From NCBI GenBank assembly GCA_963753075.1, contig CAVWAR010000002.1, positions 682,001 through 746,000 on the forward strand: a stretch of DNA of 64,000 nt, in the 5' to 3' direction. Position 1 is the first letter of the stretch. Every line of letters starts with the position of its first letter. Positions 62,466 through 64,000 of this stretch are shown in pieces. A program made the position numbers and the translations under genes. The DNA comes from Prado023 sp963753075 (lineage in GTDB: Bacteria > Actinomycetota > Actinomycetes > S36-B12 > CAIYMF01). The notes below the pieces were generated by a model that saw only the letters and a list, made by a program, of their open reading frames with translations, was not told the origin of the DNA and ran no database searches.

Positions 62466-63782
62466 TCACCCGGTCGGGTCGGCGAACCCGGGCAGGTGGG
62501 CCTGAAGTTCCGGGCGCACCGGGACGGTCGCCCCGAGCCCGCAGAGCACTCCCACCAGCCCGAGCCAGAGCCGGTGCGTGAACAGCTGGTCCGGGGGAAT
62601 GGTCAGCTGCAGCGCAACGGTGAAGTCCGGGTTGCGCGGGTCGTTGACCCGGCCGAACTCGGACTTGAGCCACTCCCGGCTGAACGAGAACTCCTCATGC
62701 CGGGACGGCTCACTGAACGGCGAGAGGTAGTCCATCAACTTCTCCACCTCGATGCTCGCATCCTGCGCGATGAAGCCGCCCTCGCGCAGTTGTTGCTCGA
62801 CCGCTGCGGGGTCGGTGGCAGTCATGGCGCGGATCAGGCCGCCGAACGTCGGGGGCAGCCCGCCGGGCATGTGCAGCACCGAGCCGAAGTCCAGGACACC
62901 CATCCGGCCATCAGGGAGCAGCCGGAAGTTCCCGGGGTGTGGGTCGGTGTGCAGCAGGCCGACCCGGGTCGGCGACGTGAGGAAGAAGTGCTGGTAGGCG
63001 GCCCCGAGGTGGTTGCGCTCCGCCGTCGTCCCGTCGCGGGCGACCTCCGCGAGCCCCACGCCGTGCATCCAGTGCGTGACGAGGACCGCCCGCGAGGCTG
63101 CCAGCACCGGCGGCACGTAGTAGCGGGAGTCCCCCGCATAGCCGGAGGCGAACGCTCGTTGGTGCTCGGCCTCCGTTCTGTAGTCCAGCTCCTCGCCCAG
63201 CCGGGTGCGCAATTCGGCGACCAGTGGCGGCATCGCCATCCCGCGGGCGACCAGCGAGGTCAGGCGCAACGTGACGGCCAGCGAACGGACGTCACCGGCG
63301 ATCGCATCGGCCACCCCGGGGTACTGGACCTTCACCGCCACCGGCGTGCCGTCGGACCACTCGGCCCGATGGACCTGGCCGATGGATGCGGCCGCCGTCG
63401 GGTGATCGTCGAACTCACGGAAGCGTGCGCGCCACCCGGCGCCCATCTCGGCGACCATGACCGGTTCAACCTCGTCGAACGGCAGGCCGGGGTTGTCCTC
63501 CTGCAGCGCTCCGAGGGCGCCCTGCCAGGAGCCGTCCGGATCGGCGGGGAACAGGGCGTCGACTGTCGACAGCAGCTGGCCCAGCTTCAATGCGCCGCCC
63601 TTCAGCCCCCCCAGCGTCGCCCGGGTGTCGTCAGCAGTTGCCACCCGGGCCTGCTCCCGGAGCGCTGCACGATCCTGTCCGAGCAGCCCGCGCGCCTGGA
63701 TCGTGGCAGCTCGGCCGACCGCACGCAGAGGCAGCCCAGCCATCGCGGCGTTCCGGCGCAGTCGTGAGGTGGGGATCGGCAT
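62466..63782 (-). CDS. AarF/ABC1/UbiB-family atypical kinase
   Basis: A 438-residue protein of the ABC1 kinase-like family. It has GGALKLGQLLS (KxGQ motif), AAASIGQVHRAEW, VAVKVQYPG, HTDPHPGNF (the catalytic loop) and VLDFGS (metal motif). Bacterial members support quinone synthesis or have ATPase activity with unknown targets. No transmembrane span is clear at the C-terminus, unlike UbiB. The gap to the plus-strand gene at its 5' side is 200 bp. The gene lies tail-to-tail with the baeRF gene, 90 bp apart. Confidence 0.9.
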   Translation of the reverse strand: MPIPTSRLRRNAAMAGLPLRAVGRAATIQARGLLGQDRAALREQARVATADDTRATLGGLKGGALKLGQLLSTVDALFPADPDGSWQGALGALQEDNPGLPFDEVEPVMVAEMGAGWRARFREFDDHPTAAASIGQVHRAEWSDGTPVAVKVQYPGVADAIAGDVRSLAVTLRLTSLVARGMAMPPLVAELRTRLGEELDYRTEAEHQRAFASGYAGDSRYYVPPVLAASRAVLVTHWMHGVGLAEVARDGTTAERNHLGAAYQHFFLTSPTRVGLLHTDPHPGNFRLLPDGRMGVLDFGSVLHMPGGLPPTFGGLIRAMTATDPAAVEQQLREGGFIAQDASIEVEKLMDYLSPFSEPSRHEEFSFSREWLKSEFGRVNDPRNPDFTVALQLTIPPDQLFTHRLWLGLVGVLCGLGATVPVRPELQAHLPGFADPTG

Positions 63783-63983
63783 GGACCCAGTATCTGCCGA
63801 GCCTGCGAACCCGCCAGCGCGGGTGGTTCCGGGACGCCGCCACCGACAGGACCCCCGAGCGCACCTGCACGATCCGATACCGTGGGCTGCCGGTCCGGCC
63901 TGACCCGATCGTGTGGCGCAGCCGGCCCGGGACCAAGCTCAGCCAACACCAGTTCACCGCACACCCGACACAAGGAGCATCAC

Positions 63984-64000
63984 ATGACGGACATGGCCGA
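63984..64000 (+). CDS. First codons of a further gene, runs off the window
   Basis: ATG at 63984 with AAGGAG 7 nt upstream, reading M-T-D-M-A to the edge. Only five full codons are visible, so no product can be named. It is divergent from the AarF gene; the 200 bp between hold no other gene that I can support. Confidence 0.6.

Overview
The window is high-GC DNA from an actinobacterium. The signs are a dnaK-grpE-dnaJ-hspR-clpB heat-shock locus with a HAIR (HspR) palindrome, a Bpa/PafE-type activator of the 20S proteasome, an MFS-cNMP-patatin fusion like those of mycobacteria, frequent GTG starts, 4-nt ATGA/GTGA stop-start overlaps, apparently leaderless promoters, and two serine tRNA genes with no encoded CCA. 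The genus cannot be fixed from the sequence alone. Coding density is high. No complete mobile element, phage or CRISPR array was seen.

Layout. 1-7183: a partial gene on the minus strand, then the chaperone operon. 7440-10586: a 1048-residue transporter/phospholipase-like fusion. 10612-10956: SRP RNA, tRNA-Ser(GGA) and a strong hairpin. 10988-15881: an M23 cell-wall hydrolase behind a perfect CRP/GlxR-like site, OsmC, LD-carboxypeptidase, Upp, TadA and a tocopherol-cyclase-like protein. 15980-20249: a sugar phosphotransferase system (EIIB, EIIA, HPr, EI, then EIIC), probably for N-acetylglucosamine or glucose. 20495-26490: purC, purB and purD on the minus strand below a frameshifted membrane-protein gene and a class III aminotransferase. 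26668-33552: pntAB, an old-yellow-enzyme oxidoreductase, purA and fba. 33826-38082: FAD oxidase, glycerophosphodiesterase, DUF4446 protein and pheA. 38146-43863: rhomboid, HAD hydrolase, serS, bpa, a SET-domain protein, a K+ channel and an orphan protein.

44062-55628 is the most distinctive region. It encodes a biotin-dependent acyl-CoA carboxylase (beta and alpha subunits), an AmmeMemoRadiSam module (radical SAM protein plus a fused Memo/AMMECR1 protein), an AtuA-family protein, a TetR regulator, an acyl-CoA dehydrogenase and an enoyl-CoA hydratase. Two promoters in this region, before the carboxylase and before tetR, have the same unusual design: two 16-bp palindromes of the type TTGACGCTnnCGTCAA, 17 bp apart, with the start codon exactly 6 nt after the second. 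The TetR protein probably represses both transcripts. The pathway looks like breakdown of branched or acyclic-isoprenoid acyl-CoAs.

55697-64000: a FrnE/DsbA-like oxidoreductase overlapped by a 47-codon ORF with a C-terminal CTDGVC motif, tRNA-Ser(UGA), a degenerate stretch of about 850 bp, TspO, an amidase, TerC with a small winged-helix protein, and, divergent from terC, a yybP-ykoY (Mn2+) riboswitch leading into a baeRF-like protein. An AarF/ABC1 kinase and the first codons of another gene close the window.
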